Positions 6,266 through 14,815 of a DNA stretch of 14,941 nucleotides are shown here, piece by piece. The stretch comes from Desulfobacteraceae bacterium (lineage in GTDB: Bacteria; Desulfobacterota; Syntrophobacteria; BM002): assembly GCA_002899795.1 (NCBI GenBank), contig PPDG01000322.1:1-14941 (forward strand). The letters are read 5' to 3'. Below the pieces are notes generated by a model. It did not search any database. It was not told the DNA's origin and saw nothing but the letters and a program-made list of their open reading frames with translations. Numbering within the stretch: the stretch's first letter is position 1; each line of letters starts with the position of its first letter. A program made the translations under genes and the position numbers.

Positions 6266-9200
6266 TTAGGCCTTTCTAACGTTCACCATGAAGGCTTTGG
6301 TTTCCGGGATCTTGGTATTGGGATCACCGATGGAAGGAGTGAGCAGGTTGGAACTGTCACCGCCATCTTTGGGAGTGACCCAGCCAAAACACCAGGGCAA
6401 GCCCACCTGATGAATAGTGGTACCGGCAATCTTGAAAGGTTTGAAACGTATGGTCACTATGGCCACCGCTTCCACCTTTCCACGCGCCGACTCCACCGTC
6501 ACCTTATCACCGTTCTTGACCCCTTTGAGCTTTGCCAGCTCATGGCTCATCTCGCAGAAGGACTGGGGCTGTGTCTCAAGCAACCACGGCTGCCACCTGG
6601 TCATAACACCTGTCTGCCAGTGCTCGGTGACCCGATAGGTGGTGGCAACTATTGGGTAGCGCGGATCGCAGGTGGCCCGGGTGTCAGCGTCAGTCCCGAA
6701 TTCCTTGATGGTGGGATTGATGAACTGTCCACTCATCAAGTTCTTCTCAATGGGACACTCCAGAGGCTCATAGTGCTCCGGAAAGGGCCCATCGGCGCGA
6801 CCTGGCCCGAACATGTGGGCATGACCATCGGGCTTCATGATGAAGGGGTACTTGGTCTTGGGGTTCACCTTGCCGTCAGCGGTTAACATGGGCGGCCAGC
6901 CGCCGTCAGGCACATCGCCTACCCATTTTTCGCCGGTCCAGGTGATCACCGGATGCTCTTTATCCCACGGTTGACCGTAACGGTCCACCGAGGCCCGGTT
7001 GTAGATGATCCGACGGTTTACCGGCCAGCACCAGGACCACTCGGAGTAGAGGCCGATGCCGGATTTATCCTCGGTGCCGCGGCGCGCCGCCATGTTGCCC
7101 TTCTCGGTGTAACTATGGCAGTAGAGCCAGTTGCCCGAGGAGGTGGTGCCGTCAGCCTGCAAAAAGGCAAAACTGGGCACCAGGGTACCCGCCTTGTACA
7201 TTTTCCCTTTGACGGTTACATCCGCCAGAAAGTAGCCGTTGATCTCCTTGGCCACCTTGTGGGAATCGAACTTGCCGTTAGTGGTGTAATCCCACTTGAG
7301 GTTCAAGATGGGCTCAGGAAAAGCTCCTCCCTCTACCCGGTAGAGCTCGCGGATCTTGTCCATGAGCTCAACCATGATCTCACCATCAGGCAGGGCATCC
7401 CCAGGAGGATCAGCCGCCTTGTAGCGCCACTGGCTCCAACGGCCACTATTGGTAATGGAGCCTTCCTTTTCCACAGAAGCAGCGCAAGGCAGGAAAAAGA
7501 CCTCGGTCTTGATCTTTTTGGGATCCATACCCGGACCCCTCCAAAAAGAGCCGGTCTCGTTTTCAAACAGGTTGACGTTTACCATCCAGTCCAGCTTGGT
7601 GAATGCCTCACGGTTCTTGTTGGCATTGGCTCCGGAACAGGCCGGGTTCTGACCCCAGGCAAAAAAGCCGGTGAACTCACCCCTATACATGGCGTCAAAC
7701 AGATCCAGCCAGGAATAGCCCTTGCCATCATCGACCTTGGGCATCCAGTCGTAGCCAAAACCGTTGACTGGAGTTGCATTTGCACCAAACATGGATTTAA
7801 GGAAACTCACTGAATATTTAGGATAGTTTCCCCACCAGTTGGCGCTGAGTGGATCGTTGGTCTTCGGAGTCCACTTCTTGTTATAGGCATCCAAAGAAGT
7901 GTCGGATGCCCTGGCCGTTTTCAGATAGCCGGGCCAAATGTGCCATAACAGGCAGTGGTCCGTGGAGCCCTGAACGTTGGACTCGCCACGCAGGGCATTG
8001 ACACCGCCGCCGGCAACTCCCATGTTGCCCAGAAGCAACTGGATCATGGCCATGGTCCGAATATTCTGGACACCTACGGTGTGCTGGGTCCAGCCCATAG
8101 CGTACATAATGGTAGCGGCCTTGCCCTTCTTGCCCGAGGCCGCATAAGTCTTGTAGACCTTTTCCAGGTCCGCCGTGGGTGTACCCGTAATTGCCGAGAC
8201 CTTTTTGAGATCATAGCGGGAGAAGTGTTTCTTCAGCTGTTGGAACACGCAACGCGAATTCTTGAGGCTGTGGTCTCTCTCGGGAATACCCTCTTTGTCC
8301 TTGTCAAAGGCCCAGGAAGACTTATCGTAAGACTTGGTCTTCTTGTTGTAGCCTGAAAAAAGCCCATCCTTGAAGCCGAACTTCTTGCCCAGGATGAAGC
8401 TGGCGTTGGTGTAATACGCCACATACTCCTTGTCATACAGGTTGTTGCTGATGATGTAGTTGATCATCCCACCCAGAAAGGCGATGTCGGTCCCTGAGCG
8501 CAGGGCGGTGTAAAAGTCCGCCTTGGCTGAGGTCCGGGTAAAACGGGGATCAACACTGAGAAGGGTTGCCCCATTCTCCATGGCTTTGCCTACCCACTTC
8601 ATGGAGATGGGGTGATTTTCGGCGGCATTGCTTCCCATAACCAGGATGCAATCGCTGTTGCCGATATCAATCCAGTGGTTGGTCATTGCGCCGCGTCCGA
8701 ACGACTCTGCCAGAGCCGCAACAGTGGCGCTGTGTCAGATACGGGCCTGATGTTCAATGTAGGCCAGACCCAAAGCCCTCATCATCGTCTGCAGCGCCCA
8801 GCACTCCTCATTGTCTAGTGCAGCGCTGCCCACATGGGCAATGCCATCAGTTCTATTGACCACCTGGCCCTTGGCGTTCGTAGTTGTAAAGCTGGAGTCA
8901 CGACTTTGCTTTACTCGCCTGGCAATCTCACTCAAGGCCTGTCCCCAGGACATTTCCACCCATTTGTCACTGTAAGGGGCACGATAGAGAGGCCGCTTGA
9001 TTCGACTCTCTGTGGTGACCAACTGGTACAGAGCTGCGCCTTTGGCACAGAGTGAGCCCTGGTTGATGGGGTGATCTGGATCGCCTTCGGTGTTGATGAT
9101 CTTGCCCGATCCGTCTCTGGAGGTGTGGACAATTATGCCACAACCAACTGCGCAGTAGGGGCAGATGGTGGTGGTTTCCTTGGCCCAGCGAATTTTGAGC

Positions 9201-9310
9201 GTCTGGGCCTGCGCCTCTACCGGTGCCAGGTTAAAACCCAATCCACCGAGAGCTAGGCCACCTACCGCAGCACCAGAGAATTTCATGAAATCTCTTCTTG
9301 TGATCTGCAT
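6266..9310 (-). CDS. fdhA: Selenocysteine-containing formate dehydrogenase catalytic subunit, Tat-exported
   Basis: 1014 residues, interrupted only by TGA at 8735-8737, read as Sec192. It oxidises formate to CO2 (or the reverse) at a Mo/W bis-molybdopterin guanine dinucleotide centre. Residues 1-36 are a Tat signal: TRRDFMK (4-10), a hydrophobic core and VEAQA before the likely cleavage site. The first [4Fe-4S] cluster uses C50-x2-C53-x3-C57 and C88. The active site reads RI-U-HSATVAALAESFGRGAMTNHW with the conserved His after Sec; downstream are SNAAENHP and the C-terminal molybdopterin-guanine-binding domain. I chose the ATG at 9310, because GGAGG lies 13 bases upstream and Tat motifs sit near the N-terminus; an in-frame start at 9358 would put 16 residues before it. 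Length agrees with FdnG (1015) and Desulfovibrio FdhA. fdhB follows after 17 bases. The long 5' region may carry regulation. Confidence 0.95.
8705..8724 (-). promoter_or_regulatory. SECIS-like hairpin of fdhA
   Basis: Minus strand CT(G)TTGC, loop GGCTCTG, GCAGAG: six pairs with one bulged G and one G-U. The first loop G is 17 bases after the TGA, fitting the bacterial SECIS rule. The loop starts with GG, as in fdhF of E. coli. Confidence 0.65.
8735..8737 (-). other. In-frame TGA read as selenocysteine (Sec192) in fdhA
   Basis: The TGA stands before His in RI-U-HSATVAAL, the known position of Sec in formate dehydrogenases. E. coli FdnG has Sec at 196. The frame is open on both sides. Confidence 0.96.
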
Positions 9311-9713
9311 GGGTTTAATTTTCCCTCCTTTCATGAAACATCGGTACACTTCGATCATGTTTTAGACTGGCTCTTAACACCCCCTTTCACGCCTTAGAGG
9401 TCCATATACCTCTAATTGTCTGTTCAGTTACTTATCCATTAGCCGTTGACTTGAAAGTTATAGCTCGGAATACTTTTCCCGAGCTTCTCGAACAGTTTGT
9501 CAATGATTTACCGGGTCGAGATAAAACCCAGACGGAAGTTTACCAATGTTAAGGTCTAGCGCTTGCTACTAAAACTCAACCAAATAGTTATTATTAATAG
9601 ACGTATTGCGGTCTGAGATTCTGTCTGATGACAGTGGGCGCCTCATGAGCGTAGTGATACTGAAATGAGATAGATAAAAAGTTAATGGTTGAAAAGCTTA
9701 AACATATTGGGTC

Positions 9714-9741
9714 AAGATAGCACATTCGAGGGGACTGTCAA
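9714..9741 (-). promoter_or_regulatory. Possible sigma-70 promoter toward fdhA
   Basis: Minus strand TTGACA (9736-9741), 16-base spacer, TATCTT (9714-9719). The palindrome at 9752-9771 lies just upstream of it, centred about 55 bases before the expected start of transcription. That is a plausible activator position. Confidence 0.4.
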
Positions 9742-9751
9742 GAACAAACAG

Positions 9752-9771
9752 TTATGTCAATATTGACATAA
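9752..9771. promoter_or_regulatory. Palindromic operator, copy 1
   Basis: Perfect 20-base palindrome ttatgtcaatattgacataa with the half-site TGTCA and centre ATAT. An identical 18-base core recurs at 9828-9845. The factor is unknown. Confidence 0.75.
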
Positions 9772-9791
9772 TTGCTCGAAAACTTTACTTT
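9763..9791 (+). promoter_or_regulatory. Possible promoter toward the M16C protease
   Basis: TTGACA (9763-9768) lies inside palindrome copy 1. A weak -10 candidate TACTTT follows after 17 bases (9786-9791). A factor bound at the palindrome would block this promoter. Confidence 0.25.
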
Positions 9792-9827
9792 AAATGCAAC
9801 AACAACCTCACTGTTAAAAGCAGCTAC

Positions 9828-9845
9828 TATGTCAATATTGACATA
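9828..9845. promoter_or_regulatory. Palindromic operator, copy 2
   Basis: Perfect 18-base palindrome tatgtcaatattgacata, identical to the core of copy 1. Centre-to-centre distance is 75 bases, close to seven helical turns. Confidence 0.75.
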
Positions 9846-9989
9846 AAACAGGATCACATGCTGAGACTGATAAACTATCTGGCAAGCTGATGGAAAAATC
9901 AGAAAATAGCAATACCGGGCTTGGGCTCGACAAGGGCAAATGCGGTCTTACTATATAGGAAGGTATCCGATAGCAACCTGGAGGCACTG

Positions 9990-12908
9990 ATGAAAACCAT
10001 CCATGGATTCGAGCGTATTACTGAAAAGCACATCTCTGAATTGGAGACTAAAGCTGAGCTTTATCGCCACGTAAAGACAGGAGCAGAGCTATTGTCCCTA
10101 GTCAACAATGACGAAAATAAGGTCTTCGGAATCATCTTCCGTACCCCACCCTCCGATTCAACTGGTGTGGCTCATATCTTAGAACATTCTGTACTCTGCG
10201 GTTCACGCAAGTATCCTTTAAAGGAACCCTTTGTAGAGCTTATGAAAGGTTCTTTGCAAACCTTTCTCAATGCTTTCACCTATCCCGACAAGACTTGCTA
10301 CCCTGTGGCCAGTCAAAACCTGCAGGACTTTTACAATCTTATAGATGTCTACTTGGATGCCGTGCTCTATCCGCGCCTAACCCCATTCACCTTGCAGCAG
10401 GAAGGACACCACTTTGAACTGGAAGAACTGGATAAACCACTTATCTATAAAGGGGTAGTCTACAACGAGATGAAAGGTGCCTACTCGTCTCCAGACAGGG
10501 TTCTGGCTGAGCACAGCCAGCAGTCACTCTTCCCGGACCATACCTATGGTTACGATTCAGGTGGAGAACCCAAACATATCCCCAGCCTCACCTTCGAGCA
10601 GTTCACGTCATTTCACCAGAAATACTACCATCCATCCAATGCCCGTATCTTTTTTCATGGCAATGATGACCCGGAGCAGCGGCTTCGCTTGGTGAATGAT
10701 TACCTCAAAGACTTTGAGCGCCAGGAAATTGACTCAGCCATACATATACAACCGCCGTTCAAAGGACCGAAACGTATTATTCGGTCTTTCGGTGCCGGCT
10801 CAGATGATAGCGGCGAACTGAAAGGGATGCTCACCATAAACTGGCTGCTCACCGAGACTACCGATGCGGAAACAAATCTGGCCCTCAGAATACTCAACTA
10901 TATACTTCTCGGAATGCCCGCCTCACCTCTCCGTAAAGCGCTGATTGACTCAGGTTTCGGCGAAGATCTGGCCGGTGTTGGTCTCGAGGATGAACTGCGG
11001 CAGATGTATTTTTCAACTGGGCTTAAGGGCATTAACATAGACAATGGAGATCGTGTTGAGGACCTCATTTTCCAGACCCTGGACAGTCTGGCCAGAGAAG
11101 GGATTGACCCCCTCACAGTGGAGGCAGCACTCAATACAGTAGAGTTCCGTCTGCGGGAAAACAACTCAAGAAATTATCCTCAGGGGCTGCTCTTCATGTT
11201 GCGTGCACTTACTACCTGGCTTTACGACGCTGACCCCATGGCCTTGCTCGCCTTTGAGGCTCCCCTTGCAAAAATAAAATCCCAGCTGGCTGCAAATTCC
11301 TTGTTTTTTGAGGGCATGATCGAAAGGTTCTTTTTGAACAATCCACACCGCGCCACTCTCATACTTCACCCTGACCCCACCCTTCTCGAGAAAGAAGAAG
11401 CTGAAGAACGAGAGCGCCTCGCCGCAGCCCGCTCGGCAATGAGCCAAGAGAAACTCCAAACCGTCATTGACCAGACCAACGAACTCAAGCGCATCCAGCA
11501 AGCCCCCGATCCGCCCGAGGCCTTGGCGACCATTCCTATTTTGAAGCTTAGCGACTTGGACAAAAGAAATAAGATTATTCCTCTGACCATTATCGAACAG
11601 AGAGACACGAAGGTTCTTTTTCATGACCTGGTCACCAGCTCTATTGTTTACCTGGACGTGGGTTTCAACCTCCACGCAATGGAGCAACAGTACCTGCCTT
11701 TTGTCCCTCTCTTTGGTCGGGCTCTTCTCGAGATGGGCACTGAGAAGGAAGATTTCGTCACACTCACGCAGCGTATTGGCCGCAAAACTGGAGGAATCCA
11801 CCCTCAATCTTTCACCTCTGCTGTCGGTGGCGAAGAGCGGGGGGCGTCCTGGCTCTTCCTGCGCGGCAAGTCCATGCTGGCGCAGAGCCGTGACCTCATG
11901 GCCATTCTACGGGATGTGCTTCTCACGGTGCAGTTCGACAACCAGGAGCGCTTTCGGCAAATGGTTATGGAGGCGAAAGCCCGGCATGAACAGAGGTTGG
12001 TGCCCGAAGGGCACCAGGTGGTCAACGTGAGGCTGCGGGCCCATTTTAACGAGGCTGACTGGGTTGCCGAACAGATGAAAGGCGTTAGTTACTTATTTTT
12101 CTTGCGAGACCTCACCCGTAAAGTCGATGAGGACTGGCCCGGTGTACTGGCCAGCCTGGAACATATGCGTCAAACTTTGGTGAGCCGGCAGAACATAATC
12201 ATCAACGCCACCTGCGCCGAGCAGGATTGGTTGGAGTTCAATCCTCACCTAGATGGTTTTCTAAAACAATTGCCAGCAGATGCTGTCCAGGAATTTAAGT
12301 GGTCACCTGACAAGCCTGCCGGTTTCGAAGGAATGATCATCCCGGCACAGGTTAACTACGTGGGCAAAGGGGCGAATCTCTATCAACTGGGCTACCGTTT
12401 ACACGGCTCAGCGCATGTAATCTCACGCTACCTGCGGACAGCTTGGTTGTGGGACCGTGTTCGCGTCCAGGGCGGAGCTTACGGTGCCTTCTGCCTATTC
12501 AATCATCTATCCGGCACCCTAACCTTTGTCTCTTACAGAGATCCCAATCTCATCAAGACAATAGAAACATTTGATGAAACAGCAAAATTCTTACGGTCCA
12601 CTGACCTCACGGATGATGAACTTACCAAAAGTATCATCGGAACTATTGGAGAGATCGATAGACATCTTCTCCCTGACGCCAAGGGATATACTTCTTTGGT
12701 GCGCTATCTCACCAAAGAAACTGACGAGAAGCGCCAACTGTTACGCGAAAATGTGCTCAACACCTCAGTTGGGGATTTCAGAGACTTTGCCGATGTTTTA
12801 GATGGGGTGAAACGGAGTGGGTTAGTGAAAGTGGTGGGCTCAGCCAGCGCTCTTGATACCGTTGCTGCAGAGCGGCAAGGCTGGCTGGAAGTATTTAAGT
12901 TATTATAA
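9990..12908 (+). CDS. PreP-like M16C zinc metalloprotease (insulinase family)
   Basis: 972 residues from the ATG at 9990, preceded by GGAGG at a spacing of 5. A longer frame from TTG at 9921 lacks a good ribosome site. The inverted zinc motif HILEH is at residues 62-66, and the third ligand is Glu160 in YNEMKGAYSS. The length and the LCGSRKYPLKEPF and TYPDKTCYPVAS stretches match the presequence-protease/M16C group, in which one polypeptide carries two M16 halves. The C-terminal half has LGYRLHG and RVRVQGGAYG, with the Arg and Tyr that bind substrate in this group. There is no signal peptide, so it probably degrades peptides in the cytoplasm. It is a single gene, convergent with the PilZ gene, whose stop is 193 bases away. 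Confidence 0.92.
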   Translation: MKTIHGFERITEKHISELETKAELYRHVKTGAELLSLVNNDENKVFGIIFRTPPSDSTGVAHILEHSVLCGSRKYPLKEPFVELMKGSLQTFLNAFTYPDKTCYPVASQNLQDFYNLIDVYLDAVLYPRLTPFTLQQEGHHFELEELDKPLIYKGVVYNEMKGAYSSPDRVLAEHSQQSLFPDHTYGYDSGGEPKHIPSLTFEQFTSFHQKYYHPSNARIFFHGNDDPEQRLRLVNDYLKDFERQEIDSAIHIQPPFKGPKRIIRSFGAGSDDSGELKGMLTINWLLTETTDAETNLALRILNYILLGMPASPLRKALIDSGFGEDLAGVGLEDELRQMYFSTGLKGINIDNGDRVEDLIFQTLDSLAREGIDPLTVEAALNTVEFRLRENNSRNYPQGLLFMLRALTTWLYDADPMALLAFEAPLAKIKSQLAANSLFFEGMIERFFLNNPHRATLILHPDPTLLEKEEAEERERLAAARSAMSQEKLQTVIDQTNELKRIQQAPDPPEALATIPILKLSDLDKRNKIIPLTIIEQRDTKVLFHDLVTSSIVYLDVGFNLHAMEQQYLPFVPLFGRALLEMGTEKEDFVTLTQRIGRKTGGIHPQSFTSAVGGEERGASWLFLRGKSMLAQSRDLMAILRDVLLTVQFDNQERFRQMVMEAKARHEQRLVPEGHQVVNVRLRAHFNEADWVAEQMKGVSYLFFLRDLTRKVDEDWPGVLASLEHMRQTLVSRQNIIINATCAEQDWLEFNPHLDGFLKQLPADAVQEFKWSPDKPAGFEGMIIPAQVNYVGKGANLYQLGYRLHGSAHVISRYLRTAWLWDRVRVQGGAYGAFCLFNHLSGTLTFVSYRDPNLIKTIETFDETAKFLRSTDLTDDELTKSIIGTIGEIDRHLLPDAKGYTSLVRYLTKETDEKRQLLRENVLNTSVGDFRDFADVLDGVKRSGLVKVVGSASALDTVAAERQGWLEVFKLL

Positions 12909-12948
12909 CTGGAGTACTGGAGTGTTGGATTCAAGTGGGGTAGGTGTC

Positions 12949-13092
12949 GGGTGTCAGGTTTCAGGTGTCAGGAAAACAAGGCATAGAGCAAAGAGCATGG
13001 AGCATAGGGTTAAAAACTCAAGCTAAAAATTTTTTTTCTCTATGCCCTATGCCTATTTCAAATCCGCAATCCGAAATCCGCAATCCGAAATC
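12949..13092. repeat. Spacer of degenerate repeat words and inverted words
   Basis: Three blocks follow in order: gtgtcagg/tttcagg words (12949-12972); ggcatagag (12980-12988) and gcataggg (13002-13009), with their reverse complements ctctatgcc (13038-13046) and ccctatgc (13045-13052); and aaatccgcaatccg tandem words (13060-13092). An internal T8 run lies at 13030-13037. The pairing of gcatag words around a T-run could act as a terminator for the protease gene. No gene is present. Confidence 0.6.
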
Positions 13093-13101
13093 GTTCTCTC
13101 C

Positions 13102-13578
13102 TCACAGAATGTGCCCTGAGCCCTTCTTGATCAGGATATTATAAGCCTTCAAACGGTCCTCGGGTGGGAGATTACGGAGGTCATCGAGCACCAGGAGGAT
13201 ACCCCCATCCCGCAACAACTCCTCGTTGTTGAGCATCTTGAGTGTGTAGTCCCGGATCATACCGTGATACGGTTCTTTTAGATCAGAGAATTGGATACCC
13301 GCCACATGGACATCTTCATCCTGGCCTTGCTCTTCTTCATGAACACGAGAATACATTACTTCTCCAGCCAGCTCGATTGAATTGAGAGTGCCCGGTAAAA
13401 GGAACTCCATGGTTAAGCTATCTCCAGGGCTGAATGGATCGGCTGACTTGATGAAAATTCCCTCCGTGCCAAGGTTAACGATCTTGGCCCTAATACTGGA
13501 GCCGTCAGCCAGGTCGCAACGTACATCCAGATTGACTGGTACCCGTAGACTCTTTCTCTGGCCTCTACCTTCTTCCAT
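13102..13578 (-). CDS. PilZ-domain protein
   Basis: 158 residues. The PilZ c-di-GMP-binding signature begins at the N-terminus with RKSLR (Arg8, Arg12, the RxxxR motif), followed by NLGTEG at 35-40, which corresponds to D/N-x-S-x-x-G. The Ser is replaced by Gly37, so binding may be altered. A beta-barrel follows with EGIFIKS, SPGDSL and VAGIQFSDL. The last ~50 residues form a helical tail ending in a Lys-rich stretch, longer than in the shortest PilZ proteins. Probably a cytoplasmic c-di-GMP effector whose partner is unknown. The ribosome site is weak (GAGA, about 10 bases before the ATG). It stands alone, with a palindrome-rich spacer upstream. Confidence 0.85.
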   Translation of the reverse strand: MEEGRGQRKSLRVPVNLDVRCDLADGSSIRAKIVNLGTEGIFIKSADPFSPGDSLTMEFLLPGTLNSIELAGEVMYSRVHEEEQGQDEDVHVAGIQFSDLKEPYHGMIRDYTLKMLNNEELLRDGGILLVLDDLRNLPPEDRLKAYNILIKKGSGHIL

Positions 13579-13693
13579 GATTTTTCTCTTCGTGTGGTTG
13601 TCCCCAATTCTGGCTACACGCTAGCAATCGCCCGCATACAACGAAAGAGGAGATTTGCCTTTGCCTCTGTTACAGTGCGCACCTATTTATTTT

Positions 13694-13827
13694 CCATCCG
13701 GAAACCCCTCCATGTCATTCTGAGCAAAGCGAAGAATCTCCGCGGATCCAGTAACTATGAGATTCTTCGTCGTCCGCCGTCGGCGGGACTCCTCAGAATG
13801 ACATCCATAAACGTGGTTTCCGGATGG
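13694..13827. repeat. Compound nested inverted repeat
   Basis: Three perfect inverted pairs are nested about one centre: ccatccggaaacc (13694-13706) with ggtttccggatgg (13815-13827), 13 bp; atgtcattctgag (13712-13724) with ctcagaatgacat (13792-13804), 13 bp; cgaagaatctc (13730-13740) with gagattcttcg (13759-13769), 11 bp. The middle word belongs to the 'TGTCATTCTGAG..AAGAATCT' family dispersed in many bacterial genomes. It is 134 bases long and lies between two minus-strand genes, so the RNA could form a long cruciform-like stem. Confidence 0.85.
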
Positions 13828-13857
13828 GCACTATTTAGACACCCTTCTCCCCCGTTC

Positions 13858-14715
13858 TCACGATTTCTTGCTCCAGTCTTCAATCTCTGCAGCCTCGTAT
13901 TCCTCCTGCTTGAGGGCAAGGTCCAGACTTAGAAGAAGTCCGACGTGTTTTTGAGTCTCACTTTCCCCTTGGAATTTAATGTGTTCCTCACGAGCTCCTC
14001 GCACATCTTCGAGGCCCTTCTTGAGTGCCACGCCAACTGAAGCACTCAGGTCTATCTTACCGGCTTCAAAGCGCGGCGTGATACCGTTCTCAGCGACCTC
14101 CTCTGCAAGATGGGCAAGCTGTTTCATCTTGGTCATGGCAAAATCCATGAGCTGCCAGCCAACGATGGATTCCTGCTGGAACACCCAAGAGGAACGGATG
14201 TGCTGCAACATCTCTGTGTATTTGCTTGCCACCAGCCCCTGGAGGCGCTCAACAAATTCCTCTGGGAGCTCGTTTTCTTCGTCTGGCAACCCCTCTGCTT
14301 GCTGAGGTGTCATCTTGTCCAGAATCCGCTGAAACTTCCTGGCATGATATTCAGACTCCCAGGCCTCTCTATGTAAAACTCGCTTGATGTGAGGGTCATC
14401 CACTTTGTCCGCCTCACCATGGTAATGCGGTACCAGTTTCAGCTCGTAATCAACATATGACTTGAATATGGTCGCCCTGTTGGTGGGGTCATACGGATAA
14501 GGGGCCGGGGCCAGATTGGGCTCTCCCCCGTGCCTTCCGACAATCATCCCGAGCCAGTGCATGTGCCACATCTCTTCCCTGGCGCGAGACAATAAGCTAG
14601 CACCGAGTGGAGTGTCCTCCCCTTCCAGGTAACTATGAACCAGATAGCGTAGAATGGCCGCATGCTCGTCTGTCAGATCCCTGTTCAACATTGTTATCAA
14701 TTCCTGCTTTTCCAT
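13858..14715 (-). CDS. Double ferritin-like protein (two four-helix domains)
   Basis: 285 residues, mostly helical. The first half has the diiron signs of a ferritin-like domain: Glu17 in DEHAAILRY, EEMWH (Glu48, His51), YELKLV (Glu91) and REAWESEYHARKF (Glu117/120, His124). The second half looks like a second copy: a helix with YTEMLQHIRSSWVFQQES, and KQLAHLAEEVAENG where the first copy has the REEMWHMHWLG helix. The segment between (about 130-150) is an acidic, Pro-rich linker. Bacterioferritins and rubrerythrins have one such domain, so this is a fused or duplicated form. It may store iron or remove oxygen or peroxide. No heme or rubredoxin part is seen. GGGAGG stands 6 bases before the ATG. 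Its own promoter is at 14762-14791. Confidence 0.75.
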   Translation of the reverse strand: MEKQELITMLNRDLTDEHAAILRYLVHSYLEGEDTPLGASLLSRAREEMWHMHWLGMIVGRHGGEPNLAPAPYPYDPTNRATIFKSYVDYELKLVPHYHGEADKVDDPHIKRVLHREAWESEYHARKFQRILDKMTPQQAEGLPDEENELPEEFVERLQGLVASKYTEMLQHIRSSWVFQQESIVGWQLMDFAMTKMKQLAHLAEEVAENGITPRFEAGKIDLSASVGVALKKGLEDVRGAREEHIKFQGESETQKHVGLLLSLDLALKQEEYEAAEIEDWSKKS

Positions 14716-14761
14716 TCCGAACCTCCCGTGTGTGCCTTAAACCAATTTTTAGTCTGCTTTG

Positions 14762-14791
14762 ATAATAGTTTCTCCTGCTAAATCTCGTCAA
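14762..14791 (-). promoter_or_regulatory. Promoter of the ferritin-like gene
   Basis: Minus strand TTGACG (14786-14791), 18-base spacer, TATTAT (14762-14767), about 47 bases before the start codon. A good sigma-70 match. Confidence 0.5.
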
Positions 14792-14815
14792 GGTTTATCA
14801 CCGCACCAACAAAAA

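Larger units (their letters stand above)
9311..9989. other. Divergent regulatory spacer between fdhA and the M16C protease
   Basis: About 680 bases with no gene. It holds two identical palindromes (9752-9771, 9828-9845), promoter-like boxes in both directions, and hairpins in the fdhA leader: TTAGAGGT/ACCTCTAA at 9394-9415 (8 bp, loop of 6), AGCTCGG/CCGAGCT at 9462-9485 (7 bp), CTGTC/GACAG at 9621-9634. If fdhA is transcribed from the box at 9714-9741, its leader is about 400 bases. No riboswitch class was recognised. Confidence 0.55.

Noticed and set aside
6953..7813. 286-codon plus-strand frame opposite fdhA
   Set aside because: It is antisense to strongly conserved FdhA sequence and has no recognisable domain, so it is a shadow of the codon bias on the other strand.
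9921..9989. Longer N-terminus for the protease, from TTG at 9921
   Set aside because: No ribosome site stands before it, while the ATG at 9990 has GGAGG at a spacing of 5 and gives the usual family length.
11166..11807. 213-codon minus-strand frame inside the M16C protease gene
   Set aside because: Antisense to a clear protease domain with no family signature of its own.
13060..13092. Possible CRISPR array in the aaatccgcaatccg words
   Set aside because: Units are only 7-14 bases with no unique spacers and no cas genes.
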